Source: Drechslerella dactyloides (Eukaryota > Ascomycota > Orbiliomycetes > Orbiliales > Orbiliaceae). From it: DNA of 64,000 bases. The position numbers were made by a program, and so were the translations under genes. Positions 12,183 to 23,271 of this stretch are shown here, in pieces (positions within the stretch are counted from its first letter, which is position 1; each line of letters begins with the position of its first letter). The stretch lies in the NCBI GenBank assembly GCA_020064725.1, contig JAGTWJ010000017.1:4278001-4342000 (forward strand), read 5' to 3'. The notes beneath the pieces are model-generated. The model was not told where the DNA came from. It saw only the letters and a list, made by a program, of their open reading frames with translations, and did not search any database.

Positions 12183-12941
12183 GGCGGGGGAACGTGCTAC
12201 ACACAGTAGCTTGGGATGGGAGTCTTGATAAAAAGAAAAAGCAGTCTTTGATTTATCCGAGAAGATGCCGAGCCGACTTAATGCCCCGGCTCCTGAGTAT
12301 CCGATATCTGAGTCGAGAGATGATGGACAGGGAGGAGGGAAGAATCGAACACTGCAAGGTGGGGGCTAACTTGAGGTTGAGCTCTACCGCTAATCTACGC
12401 GTGAAAGAGCCCGCCCTGGAGCTCAAGACGCGCCGACCAATCACAGCTCAGATGCGCACTGCAGCAGATAGATGAGGGTCCAGGCTCTCACCAGACCGAC
12501 GACGACGTACTGGGACCGGAATTCGAAGGGATATGATTAGTCTTGAGTAAGGTCCACCAAGAGGAGCTGTAGAGACCGCTGCGGTCTTCTCGCCGCGTGT
12601 TGGTCGACTTGACGTATATATAGTCACGTGACTCTACGCGAAGCTGGCCTCTTAAGCCTACCGTGATGACAGACGCCGACAGCTGCGTCTATTGATGGCG
12701 CATCGCAGTTCGCGAACTTACATCTTCCAGCCTTGACTCACCGACATGATCACGACGAGCAGATGAAGCTACCAGCTCCTGCCATGGACACGTATACCAA
12801 TCGGCGCATACTATAATATGATCCGGAGGGCGCGCCTCAGCCAACCTCTCCTCATTGCGTGTCGCTTGTCGACAGCTCCCACGGCGCACCTCCCTACTAC
12901 CTAGTACCCTTCGACACCGGCTTTTGGCGTAGCTTCCAGAC
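12183..12941. promoter_or_regulatory. Divergent promoter region between MCM5 and VPS54
   Basis: The 759-bp gap must contain both promoters. It holds the ACGCGT box, a palindromic GTCACGTGAC (12623..12632, an E-box of the Cbf1/bHLH type) and a tRNA-like segment with a perfect B box at about 12340 that does not fold as a tRNA. No protein gene is seen. Confidence 0.55.
12397..12402. promoter_or_regulatory. MCB-like ACGCGT element in the MCM5/VPS54 divergent promoter
   Basis: A perfect MluI cell-cycle box, ACGCGT, lies 215 bp upstream of the MCM5 start. In fungi, MBF-type factors use this sequence to switch on replication genes, including MCMs, at G1/S. Function here is inferred from the sequence and gene identity; a six-base site can arise by chance. 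Confidence 0.4.
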
Positions 12942-15900
12942 ATGGCCTCTGCGAACGATGATGCTACCCCTCGTCCGTCCATGGACTCGTTCATCTCGAA
13001 GTCGCCATCGTTCTCGGGCTACTCCTTCGGTGACCAATCCTCCCACCAGCGTGGCCGGCGAGGATCCGCAGCGTCCTCTGTATTCTCGACAAACTCCATA
13101 TCCGATCACCGATCCTCTACAAAAGAATTTCGGAGTAGTGGTATATTAGCCTTCCTGTATCAATCATCATAGGAAGCCCTGCTAAGATTCTTCAGCTATT
13201 GCGTCCCTGCTGGATAATGCTACCGCGCGGTCGAACATCCCAAAGCCTACAACACGCGATATCCCACCTGTTGTCCTCACCAACATCACCAAGGTCAGCT
13301 ATAGCGAGTTCGGACAGTATTTGTCCATCGCGCCGGAATATGAACGATATCTGCGGTCAAAGGAACATGAAGCGGACGAAGCGTTACGGAGACCGAGGAC
13401 CCCGGAGACACCCGTAGCGGAAGTCGATGCCTTCAAGATCTCTCTTGGGAGGAGTCCGGACAGTCGGAAGGCGTCGCTAACACCTTCGGGTCCATCTACT
13501 ACGATACGGCCGCAGTCGAGCGATGGCGGAGGAAGTAGGAAGGGGTCGTTGCGAATGCGAAAGCAGAGCGTCGCCATACCACCATTGAATACGGTCCCAC
13601 AGATCTACTTTGACGAGAACTTCCACCTGGAGAATCCTCGGACGTTTGATGTTGTCAGTGAGAGAAGTCATGTCATCCAGTCGCCGATACAAGAGAACGG
13701 GCCGGAGGGGTTGCCGTCTATGAATTCCCTAGGACGGAAAGCTCTAGCGACCAATGCTATCCTTCAGGAGAAGCTGAGCTGGTACATGGATATTGTCGAG
13801 GTCCACCTGATCAAGGAGATATCTTCCGCATCATCTGGATTTTTCGCCGCTCTGGGTGATCTGAGAGAGCTTCATGCGGAAGCGGATGCATCGGTGCAGA
13901 AGATACAATCTCTACGAGCTGAGCTCGATCGATTGGACAGAGATCAGGCCCTGGCCGGACTTGAGGTCGTACGGCTGCGGAGACGGAAGGCCAATGTTCA
14001 AAAGCTAGCTTACTCGGTTGAGCAAATAGCCCATGCTATCAAAAAGCTCGGCGAAGTAGAAGAATCTTTGGAAAAGAACGAGATCGTGGTAGCTATGGAT
14101 ACCATCGAGGCTACCGAAGCCCTACTGGAAGGTCGCTCGCCATGCGGTCTCACGACACCCATCATCGACCTCCGTCCCGTCAAAGCTGTTTCAGCAATAC
14201 AAACAGATCTCACCAATCTACGCGCACGATGCGGCAAAGCCCTTGAGACACGCTTTGTAGACACATTACTCTCCGACCTTCGAAAACATGCCGACACTGT
14301 ACCAGCGTCCGACACGTTGCTCAGGTTCTTCCAGGCTTATCAGAGACAGCAGAGCCGCTCGGCCCTTAGGCTGGACGCGATGCCTTCACCTCGACCTGTC
14401 TCGATGGACTACTCGCAGTTACCGGATTCCCTGCGCGCATTACTACTGGAGCACTTGGACGGCTTGCGGCGAGCGAACCATGTTGAGAAAGCCGTTCAGG
14501 CCTACCGTGATGCAGTTCTTAAGGAGACCAAAGCTATAATACGAAGAAACATGCCCAGCGACGATGATGCTGCAAGTAATATGAGCGGCGTAAGCCGTGG
14601 ACCGGGCGCTGGGCGGACAACTGCTGAGAAGTCTACCAGCCTTGCGAAGGCATTGAGAGCTCTAGGCCCTCGAGAAGCGGAGGATCTACTGGTCAGGATA
14701 TACACAGCTATCAGCGAGACTCTTCGGCGTCTGGGCACGCAGCAGAAGCTACTACTCGACGTCACTAGTGGAATTGACAGCATCCTATCACCACGAAATC
14801 CAATGTCTCCGGCAAGCGGCTTTGGTAGCCCCCCGCCGCCGCTTAATCGGAGCGCTAGCGCAGACATGGATTCCTTCTATTCTGTCTATTCTATGGATAT
14901 CTCCGAGCTCATTAATGCGGCCATAGACGCAGCGCAGATCCAGATGGTTAAGGTCCTCAAGGTCCGCAACGAACAGACAGCGCGGCTCCCTCTCGGTGAT
15001 TTCCTCAGGTACTTCATGCTCAACAAGCTTTTCTCCGCCGAGTGCGAAGGCCTATCCGGCAAGATCACGACGAACCTTCAAGCAGTGATCGGTTCACATA
15101 TCAAAGACTTTATCGCAAACTTTCACCAGGAGAGCATAACCCTCCTCGCGACAACAATCGAGAAAGATCAATGGGAGGCGAAGGACTTCAAACCTTCCTC
15201 CAAAGCAGGGCTGGAGCGGATCCTTGAAGCTGCAACGAAAGACGCGGAGACATGGATAGCCTGGGGTCGGGTGTACGAAGACCCTCCGCTTCCGGAGGAT
15301 ACCACTGATGCAGACCAACCGCCGTCGGGTAAGATACGCACGGCGATTATTGATGAGCAGAGGTTTATCCTCCCGGAGAGCGGGCTCGCAGTGCTACGGC
15401 TGATCGAGACATACGAGTGCCTGTTCACCATGATCCCAGTCAGCGTGGCGGACGTTGCGACGAACATGTTGGAATTCTTAAAGGTGCCGTGTCCAGCTCC
15501 CCAGAACTCGACGCTTTTCTTTGGTCTCGGTCCATACTAACGCTTCTGGCTTCTGTAGCTCTTCAACTCGCGCGTCTGCCAGGTTATCCTCGGCGCTGGA
15601 GCCACCAAATCCGCCGGTCTGAAGCATATCACCACAAAACACCTTGCATTGGCGTCCCAAGCCCTCTCTATCGTCGTTGCAGTGATCCCATACGTCCGTG
15701 AAGCAGTGCGCCGCCATCTCGGCCCGTCCGCCGCGGGCGGCACGCTCCTCCCTGAATTTGACCGCATTAAGCGGAACTATCAGGAACACCAGTCGGAGAT
15801 CCACAGCAAGCTGATCAGCATAATGTCTGACCGGCTGATGGCACACGTGCGGAACATCCGGCAAACGATCGATTGGGACGGCCCCGGCAACGTTGAGACC

Positions 15901-16359
15901 AAGCCGAACGCGTACATGGAGACGCTGGTGAAGGAGACGAGCACGCTGCACAAGGTGCTCAGCAAGCACTTGAGTGAGGATGTTTTAGGGAGCATCATGG
16001 GCCCTGTTTTTGCGATATATAAGAAGCGGCTGGTTGAGGCTTATTCAGGTGTGACTGTAAAGACGGACGTGGGGAAGGGAAGGTATGTATATGTTATGCA
16101 TTGGCTAATGATAGTTAGCTAGGGTGGTTTTGCTGACTTGCTATCGTCCAGGATGCTGCGCGATGCGCAATTCTTCAAGGACCGCATGGCGAAACTGGAT
16201 GGCAGTGGAGACGCTGGTGATGAGATTCTGAAGGCTGTACAAGACAAGACCGTGGCAGGTGCGGAAGCATCAGCAGCACCAGCCGCAACTAATGGTGACA
16301 AAGAAGGTAGTAACGAGGATGCTGCAGGAGAGCAGGTGCAGAAGGAGGAGAAGACATAG
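12942..16359 (+). CDS. VPS54: Vps54, GARP tethering complex subunit, 1072 aa
   Basis: Exons 12942..13140, 13196..15483, 15559..16082 and 16152..16359 join to 1072 codons plus stop. The N-terminus is Ser-rich and disordered. Conserved Vps54 stretches follow: YFDENFHLENPRTFDVVSER, then a long helical region (LSWYMDIVEVHLIKEIS, FFAALGDLRELHAEAD). The C-terminal Vps54 domain includes KHLALASQALSIVVAVIPYV and a tail of Ala/Glu/Lys. GARP (Vps51-54) tethers endosome-derived vesicles at the trans-Golgi network. Splice sites are regular (GTATAT..TTCAG, GTGCCG..TGTAG, GTATGT..TCCAG). Cog4, another helical-rod tether, was considered, but the segments above fit Vps54. The long coding run without stops produces sizeable antisense shadow frames. 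Confidence 0.92.
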
Positions 16360-16916
16360 TTTTGATTACTGCTGACGAACGTGGGGGGCACCCCAGGAGG
16401 TAATGCTTTGATTTGGTTGATTGGCAATCGTTTTCTTTTGTTTAGCATGATGCAGCTGCAGCTGCCGCATTTTGGGGTTAGTCTTTGGCGGGAGGCGTTA
16501 TGACTTGAGTTGATATATTTTGATTTAGACAGATTCTTGACAGTTGCGTAGTATATCAGGCAAGGTTGGCCTCGAGACTAGTATACATCTGCTCTTGTGC
16601 AGTTTCACTGACCCTCAAGCTTACCTTCATCTCGGCAAGATCTCGATTCATCAATTCATTCCCCAGTCTCGTAGACCGGTCCTATTCACACTTATCCATC
16701 ATCTTTACAAGTACATTATATATATAGAACTAAGTATAGCAGCCGTGACGTTTATAATACACACCGACTACTAGTGGGTTTAAAGAGGACAGCAGAGGCA
16801 GGGGATATGCACAGCAGAACTAACGAAACACGAGCAACTTATCTCGTAAACCAGCCACAATATAGCCTATTATTACTAGTAGTAAAAGAAAGAAACCATC
16901 TGGTCCTAGAAGCACT
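16360..16916. other. Convergent 3' region between VPS54 and CFIm25
   Basis: Between the VPS54 stop and the end of the open frame that continues beyond the CFIm25 stop. It is AT-leaning with no recognisable feature, and likely holds both polyadenylation sites. Confidence 0.4.
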
Positions 16917-17285
16917 TCATATCTCACTTAGCCCTGGGAGATGCGATGTCGGATACGACGTCACCTCGTTCAGATCGATTGGGTTCTCCCCTGTCTCACG
17001 CGCCACATTCTCGGACGGGGCACTCGCCACATTCTTCAAATGCTCACGTGCTAACTCTTCGAACGCCTCTTGTTCTTCTTCTAGCTTTTTCACTCGCTGC
17101 TCCAGTTGCAAGACGTCTGGTGTATCCAGGGGAACTTCCTCCCAGTCGTTGTTCTTCTCATTATCGATGCGAACGTTGCCAATACTCCCCGGTGGACTAT
17201 ATTTACGTTTGGGTGGACGTGGAGAATGCTCGTTCACAGCCGCATTCGCACCCACACCCACGTCGTTGCCCTGGAGCGATATATC
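16917..17285 (-). other. Open frame continuing in frame past the CFIm25 stop
   Basis: Directly after the TAG at 17288..17286 the same frame runs 122 codons to a second stop at 16917. It encodes a basic Pro-rich stretch (RPPKRKYSPPGSIGN), an acidic stretch and a heptad-like helix (LQLEQRVKKLEEEQEAFEEL). Composition looks coding, not random. It is either a C-terminal exon of the CFIm25 gene or the tail of a gene cut by a nonsense mutation. A plus-strand open frame at 16774..17406 is its antisense shadow. Confidence 0.5.
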
Positions 17286-18214
17286 CTATAAATCGCCCGC
17301 GGTGCCATCTTCCTCCTTCATCGTCTCGTCACCAACGTCACCATTCGTACCGCCTGCCAGATGCTTCATAGTTGGATTCTGTGAGACGCCGCGCCCAGGG
17401 GTCTGAGCGATTACTTTGCCGTTCTCGTCCACAAACTCAAAATTGTATCGGGAGAGGAGATGTGGGATAGCCGAGAGCTGGGGACCATATCGGGCAGTGT
17501 TGTCGTACAGCTCGAAGAGCGGAACAGCGAGCAGCTTCATGTTTTTCGGGACGGAAAGTACCTCTGTGGGTGATAAGATTGCATTGTTAGTAAAGTACGG
17601 CGATGTCTCGCTTGTCTCGTGGAACTGGTGGACGTACTACTCCGCGGTAGGTGGATGAAGTACAGCTTCTTGACCTCCTTTGGCCGCGTCACGTGGGCAG
17701 GGATGAACGGGTACATGAACGTCTCGAAGTTTGGGCGCCACCATTGAGCGAGCGTGTCGCCAATTTCCCACTCGTCATTGACGCCTTCACCGGAGAACTG
17801 ATTGCCGACAGGGGCTAGGCGTTCGTTCAGGCGGGCTTTGAAGCCGGAGATTTCGTCCTCGTCTGGTTGGAGGTAGTCGCCCGGTCTGCGCGGCACACAT
17901 TAGCACGCGTGTGATAAATAACTGGTATAAGTAGAGGTTTACACGTACAGCTTGAAAAAGGCGTTCGCAATCTGGAGCATGAGAATGTGTGGATGACAAT
18001 GCTCATGACAGACGAGAATGCCCTCGCATGTTCTTCGCATGCCGTGCTTCTCGTAGTGTTCTTGGAGGCGCTGCAGTCTGGCGAGAACGGAGGGGTCTTC
18101 TTCCGGCTGGTTTTCTTTGGTACCGAAGGTATAGTTCGAGAGAGGGTAGAGGCGGATGGTCTTCGGCTGGTTGGCGGAGAACTCTTGGGGAATGGTGGGC
18201 CTAGTGGGAGACAT
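17286..18214 (-). CDS. CFIm25 / NUDT21-type cleavage factor Im subunit, 263 aa
   Basis: Exons 18214..17949, 17885..17638 and 17563..17286 join in frame to a TAG stop. The protein carries the Nudix-like CFIm25 fold: YPLSNYTFGTKE, GMRRTCEGILVCHEH, FFKLPGDYL, WWRPNFETFMYPFIPAH, VPKNMKLLAVPLFELYDN, and a conserved end YGPQLSAIPHLLSRYNFEF. CFIm25 binds UGUA in pre-mRNA and sets poly(A) site choice as part of cleavage factor Im in the nucleus. Yeast lacks it; filamentous fungi keep it. Exon 2 has two possible donors; GTACGT at 17637 gives the same spacing as human NUDT21. The frame stays open after the TAG for about 120 codons (to 16917), ending in a coiled-coil-like segment, so the true C-terminus may be longer through a further intron or readthrough (see findings). 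Confidence 0.9.
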
Positions 18215-18698
18215 TGTCAGCTATGAATCGGAAGCAGCCGATGTAAGATGTGGAGGCGAGCATGAAGCAGCGGGAAGCATGGGTGGCGTACGGGTAGCCC
18301 GATTGGAGGGCATCGCGGGTTATGGTAGACATCCTGGATGCCTTGATGCGGAATCCCCGGCGAGAGAGGTGTCGTCACCGTCGAGAGGCAGTGGAGGGCA
18401 CTCGGGCAGCAGCAACCGCAAAGGATTGGCTAGAGTTTCAACGGATGGTGAGCTCTTGGGGAGGGATTGATGGATGTTGTGCGACAGGTCGTTGGCGGCT
18501 GCGATGATTGAGATCGTGGATGGGGTTAAATTGGCGAGTGGGAAGACGCGACGTTGCTCGGGTTCCTCGCTTGGTCTTGTGCGATGCCTCTTCGGGCCAA
18601 CACCACAGAACACAATTTCGAAAATTCACAATCCACAACCCAGTATTTCGACCTGGAGCTCCGGTCTGGTATGCTGCGATAGCTCAATCAAGTAAAAT
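18215..18698. promoter_or_regulatory. Divergent promoter between CFIm25 and the methyltransferase gene
   Basis: A 484-bp gap separates two divergently transcribed genes. It is G-rich on the plus strand with no clear TATA or named site that I would defend. Open frames here are short and cross both leaders. Confidence 0.5.
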
Positions 18699-20433
18699 AT
18701 GGAGTCGAAGCTTCCGTATCCGGCTGCCTTCTCGGATTGCGACAGCTACATCACGTCTCTTATCGAGTTCACGTCCACGCCGCTCTTCCGCCAGCTTGTT
18801 GGCGGGGTACACATTCTCGATTTCTTCACCTCGTCGCCTATCCTGTACGAGTCCATTTTGCCCCTCGATTGGCGGGAATACTTCGATACCAAGAACGTCG
18901 AGGAGATTCTGGAGCTGCTGCTCCGGACAGATCTCTCGGACGTACGTCCTCAAGGCACACCGGACTCATTCTACGAGTTTGCGCGAGATGTCCAGAGGCA
19001 TGAGCTACGGAGAGATTTCGACCAGGGATCTGGACTTGACGATGGCGCCGAGGGAAAGCAGGTGCTCAACCGTCGCAGAAAGCTGGCCTTAGGCATGACG
19101 AACAAAAAATTACACGAGGTCTGAGTTTGGCGTACGAAAATTATCGGGGGATTGTATCGCTAACTTCTACAATGGGGCATTCAGTAGGTAGAGCATTTCG
19201 CCCGGTATCTTTCTACGCTCCTTCGTTCGCTGGCACACGATCAGCCAAGTTCGGGGGACTCGATCACCCACCTCGTGGATTTCGGGTCCGGCCAGTCGTA
19301 CCTGTCAAGGATTCTCGCTTCGCCGCCCCATAACCTCGACCTTATTGCCGTCGAATCGAAAGCTAGTAACATAGAGGCGGGGAGAGCGCTCGATATTCGA
19401 GCCGGGCTTGGGGCAACGTCGCAAGGGAAAACTCTCACGGAGAGCCTGGACACTGTTACACATGACGACAAGAAGAAAGGCTCGATAACGTATGTCCAGC
19501 ATATGATCAAAGACGAGAGTATGAGAGAGGTTTTGGATGCCCTCGATGCGTCGAAAGAACACGATGCGGACCCAGTCCCGAGACAACCAGGCCTGATGAT
19601 TATATCTCTACATTCCTGTGGGAACTTGATCCACCATGCCCTCAATTCTCTGCTTGGAAATGACGAAGTCAAGGCCGTCGCTGTAGTAGGTCCGTTACCT
19701 TCTATCCTTCTTTGGTCCAATGTATGCGTCTGACTGTCGCCCAGGCTGTTGCTACAACCTTATGACGGAGCGAAGGGGGCCTTCTTATAAACCGCCCTAT
19801 CAGAAATACGCGCCAGCTCCACACGTCCCTATCCAGTCCTCCTGCCTCAATTACCACTTCCCGCTATCCTCTCAGTTCGCCTCCCAAAAAATAACATTAG
19901 ATATAACAGCACGGATGATGGCCTGCCAGGCTCCCCGCAACTGGACCGACGAGACTAGCACCGACTTTTTCAGGCGCCATTTCTACAGAGCCCTACTCCA
20001 GCGCATCTTCTATGACTACGACATCCTCCGCGCCACCGAGCCGCTCATAGTTGGCAGCCTTCGCAAGGGTGCATACACAAACTTCTGGGAGTACGTTATT
20101 GCCGCCATCCAAAAGATCCTCTCGGCAGCCACTGGCCCGGATGCATGCACTGGCGTAGCGGAGGGCGTGAAGGGCCGGATCCGTAAAAGCGGGCTGGACA
20201 CAATCAGCAGGGAGGACGTAGCGGCGTACGAGATCAAATACGCGGATGGCCTGAAGCAGCTCAGCATAATGTGGACGTTGATGGCCTTTTGCGCTGGCTG
20301 CGTGGAGAGTCTGATTGTGGTTGACCGATGGCGCTACCTTGTGGAGAGCGGGAAATGTAGGGTTGTCAGGGTGGAAAGCGCGTTCGAGTATGCGGTGAGC
20401 CCGAGGAATTTGGTGGTAGTTGGGCTAAAGTAA
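18699..20433 (+). CDS. METTL25/RRNAD1-type methyltransferase-domain protein, 536 aa
   Basis: Exons 18699..19118, 19188..19689 and 19745..20433 join to 536 codons plus stop. Intron 1 uses donor GTCTGA, with CGCTAAC as branch site and acceptor GTAG; intron 2 runs GTCCGT to CCCAG. The protein has the SAM-binding signature VDFGSGQSYLSRIL (about residues 170-183). Further on come SLHSCGNLIHHAL and VVGCCYNLMTE, the hallmarks of the METTL25/RRNAD1 family. The C-terminal part is the helical extension typical of this family. It is predicted to be an S-adenosylmethionine-dependent methyltransferase; the substrate is not evident from sequence. It shares a short divergent promoter with CFIm25. Confidence 0.85.
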
Positions 20434-21308
20434 GGGGCTTGGCTTATCTTCTGTCTCAGAGCCTGTAATAAAATCGATCAGTCGTGAGACGTACATCGGT
20501 ACGTATGTAGAAAATTATCTGCATGGAGTTGATCTATGTATCATTACTTACGGTGTTTGTATAACTCTTATTCGTCGAGTCGCAATCTTCTGCTCTATGA
20601 ATAGCAGACGGTTCAGGTACCAGACTCTCGGGTGATGCGGGTCATATGGTAGTGCAGTGCATGAGCCGGCAAATTTAACGCCATTCGGCATGCATTCGTA
20701 TCCGTATCGCAAATGATGAAACTGCAAAATGCTGCGGAATCATAAACGGGTATCGATGCCGTAGGTTTGATCCCGGCAATCTCGATCCTTTCAGGTTCTT
20801 AGAGCTCCATACAAGAGGCCTTCTGAAAGAGCCGTCGTAAGTAACCTCTTCATCTCTAGTTTTCTCCTAGATTGATCAAGCGTTACCTTAGTAGACCACA
20901 GTAGTGGAATACCGAGGAAATTTTGCTACAGGCGCTATCAAATCAAGGAAGTAGGACCGCGGTACCAGTCACTGCGACGAATTTGTGGTCTGTTTTGTGG
21001 TGGCGCATTTACAATTGTATACAATGAAAAGTAAAATAACAGGAATATGGTAAATAGAAACTTTAGACCAGGTAAGTATTTATATGTATAATAGTGCAAA
21101 AGTATTAGGTAGCCATCCCAGGTACCCCCAAAAATATGTTATGGGTATTGTGGATTGAGGTGGCATCAGCCATGGCTCGAATCACGCGTTTGCAACAGGG
21201 CGTTGCCAAGAGAAGCCCCGCAGCATTTTGGCGGAGACTAGGACATATTGAGGTAATCAAATGCGAGACACTTTAACGCCTCAAAGACGAGAATTTAGGT
21301 TTTATATA
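20434..21308. other. Gene-free flank left of the transposon relic
   Basis: Becomes progressively AT-rich toward 21300. No open frame of note and no RNA gene recognised. Confidence 0.4.
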
Positions 21309-21310
21309 TA

Positions 21311-21352
21311 ACGTAATCCACCGGCCTGCGAGCCGCACCGGCCTGCGAGCCA
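21311..21352 (+). repeat. Left terminal inverted repeat of the pogo-like relic
   Basis: A 42-bp GC-rich sequence beginning ACGTAATCC and holding two tandem copies of CCGGCCTGCGAGCC separated by GCA. Identical, in inverse orientation, to 23228..23269. A TA dinucleotide lies just outside (21309..21310). Confidence 0.95.
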
Positions 21353-23227
21353 GCTAGCTCTATTAAGCGAGCAAACCTACTTCGTCAGCATCACCAGATT
21401 ACCCCTTTCTTTCCTCTGTCTTTAGCCAGATAGTAGTCAACCATCAATTTATATACAAATTAATGTACTAACAAATACCTATCTTCAATCTAGCTAAAGA
21501 ACAGAGAATCCTAGAAATAATTAGAGTTTATAAAAATAGTAGTACACCTTTGTTCAATAAGGTAGCTTATAGACATAATATAGTGCTGTCTATTGTTAAG
21601 TATTATTATAATAGCTGTAATATATATAGTATATATTAAAAATAGTCTATAAACCAAATGTTAATAAATAATAAAAAGAAGGTTCTTATTAAATGGATTA
21701 TACAACTATAGTTATAAAATTTCTCTGCTTATTTTAATTTAGTGTGTTATATGGCTGGCAAAATAGTAGGTTATAAAATAGGTAAGAATTGGGTTATGTG
21801 ATTCTTTTAATAATATATAAAGTTAATTATAGTATAAATATATCTTTTAGATAACAAAAAAAAAAAAAAATAATATTAAAATGGTTATTAGTTAGTTTAC
21901 TATTTTTTATTAAATAATTAAAAAATATAAAATTTTACTTAAAAAATATTTAGAATATAAATGAAAAAAACTTTTTAATTAACTATAAATAAACTATAAT
22001 AATTATTATATTAATTAATAATAAATATGAATAATTTTGTTTTTATAATAGTAATAGGGACTTAGTGACTATAGTAGAATATATAAGTTTTATTAGAAAA
22101 TATTATCCTTTAATAATAATTTTTTTTAAATATATATATTTACTTAAATAATATTAGGATTATGTTGAACACGAAGGATGGTATTAGGTTATTAGTAACA
22201 AAAACTTTATAAATAAATATTTAGTTATAGAATAACTAAAATACTGTTTTAATCCTTATACAATAATAATAATAGGCCCCAAATTGTTATATTTAATAAG
22301 GTTGTTAATCCTAGATAATTATAACAGCTATATAACAATAAACTTTATTGATTATTATTGTAAAATATATATTATTTTGTTATGTTTACTATTGTATTTA
22401 ATATACTTCTTATAATTATTTAACATTAGTTTTTTTAATTATTATTTATAAATATATAGTAATACTATTAATTTATTTTATAAAAGAGGTAGTACTAGTA
22501 TTAGGAAATAGGATTTTATTAATTTAATTAGTAATATATATTAGAAAGCTTTTATAAATAAAATAATTATTAGAAAATAAAAAAATAATAGATTTTTTTT
22601 ATTTAATTTTTTTAAAATTTTTGAATTATTTTCTAATTTTATTAAGATAAACTATATACAATTATTTAAAATAATTATAAATAATATTAAAAATAATATA
22701 TTAGATATCCTTATAGCTTAAACCCCAGCTAATCTAGTTATATTATATTAATTTGTTAACATTATTTGCTTATATTTTGATTTCTTATTCAAATATAAAT
22801 TTAATAAAATAACAAAAACAATAAACAACCTATTTATATAAATAATAATTTTAGAAATTATAAACAATAACTTATTATAAGATATAAAGCAGTAGTATCA
22901 TATACATAAACCTGGTAACTAAAGCCAATTATTAAAAGTATATGTATTAGTTAACATTAAGCTGCAAGCACTTGTCAATACTATTAAATAGTATATATAA
23001 TATGCTTATAAAATTATATACAAGTACTAACCATATCTATTTGATTAAGATTATAATCCTAATTATAATTATAATTACTAGGATTATGATTATAATACTT
23101 ATTTTTTGTCTATATATAGTAATTTGTATATAATTTGTAATTATATATGTTATTTCTTTTATAATTATTGCTAATGTCACAATCAGGATAATAATCATGA
23201 TTATAATCGGGATTTTGGCTATATAGG

Positions 23228-23269
23228 TGGCTCGCAGGCCGGTGCGGCTCGCAGGCCGGTGGATTACGT
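23228..23269 (-). repeat. Right terminal inverted repeat of the pogo-like relic
   Basis: Exact reverse complement of the left terminus over 42 bp, ending GGATTACGT and followed by TA (23270..23271). CpA sites that RIP normally attacks are unmutated here. Confidence 0.95.
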
Positions 23270-23271
23270 TA

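Larger units (their letters stand above)
21311..23269 (+). mobile_element. RIP-degraded Tc1/mariner-type (pogo/Fot1-like) transposon, 1959 bp
   Basis: Perfect 42-bp inverted termini (21311..21352 and 23228..23269) flanked on both sides by TA, the target duplication of Tc1/mariner elements. The interior is very AT-rich and full of stops, but one plus-strand frame from about 21487 still reads like the pogo/CENP-B-type transposase N-terminus (KEQRILEIIRVYKNSSTPLF..). Further pieces read IKWIIQL and then KIGKNWV (about 21684-21815) and LLILDNYNSYIT (from 22302), the second catalytic Asp block, with its GAT at 22314. About 36 codons later the expected third Asp is AAC (22422). Lost codons are explained by C-to-T or G-to-A, as expected of RIP. 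Size fits Fot1/Pot2 elements (about 1.9 kb). It is non-functional. Confidence 0.85.

Noticed and set aside
12331..12420. A functional tRNA gene on the minus strand
   Set aside because: It has a near A box and a perfect B box, but the T stem, anticodon arm and acceptor stem do not pair in any register I tried; kept only as a finding about promoter boxes.
16774..17406. A 210-codon plus-strand protein
   Set aside because: It is the antisense of the CFIm25 last exon and of the frame beyond its stop; Ser/Phe/Arg-rich with no domain.
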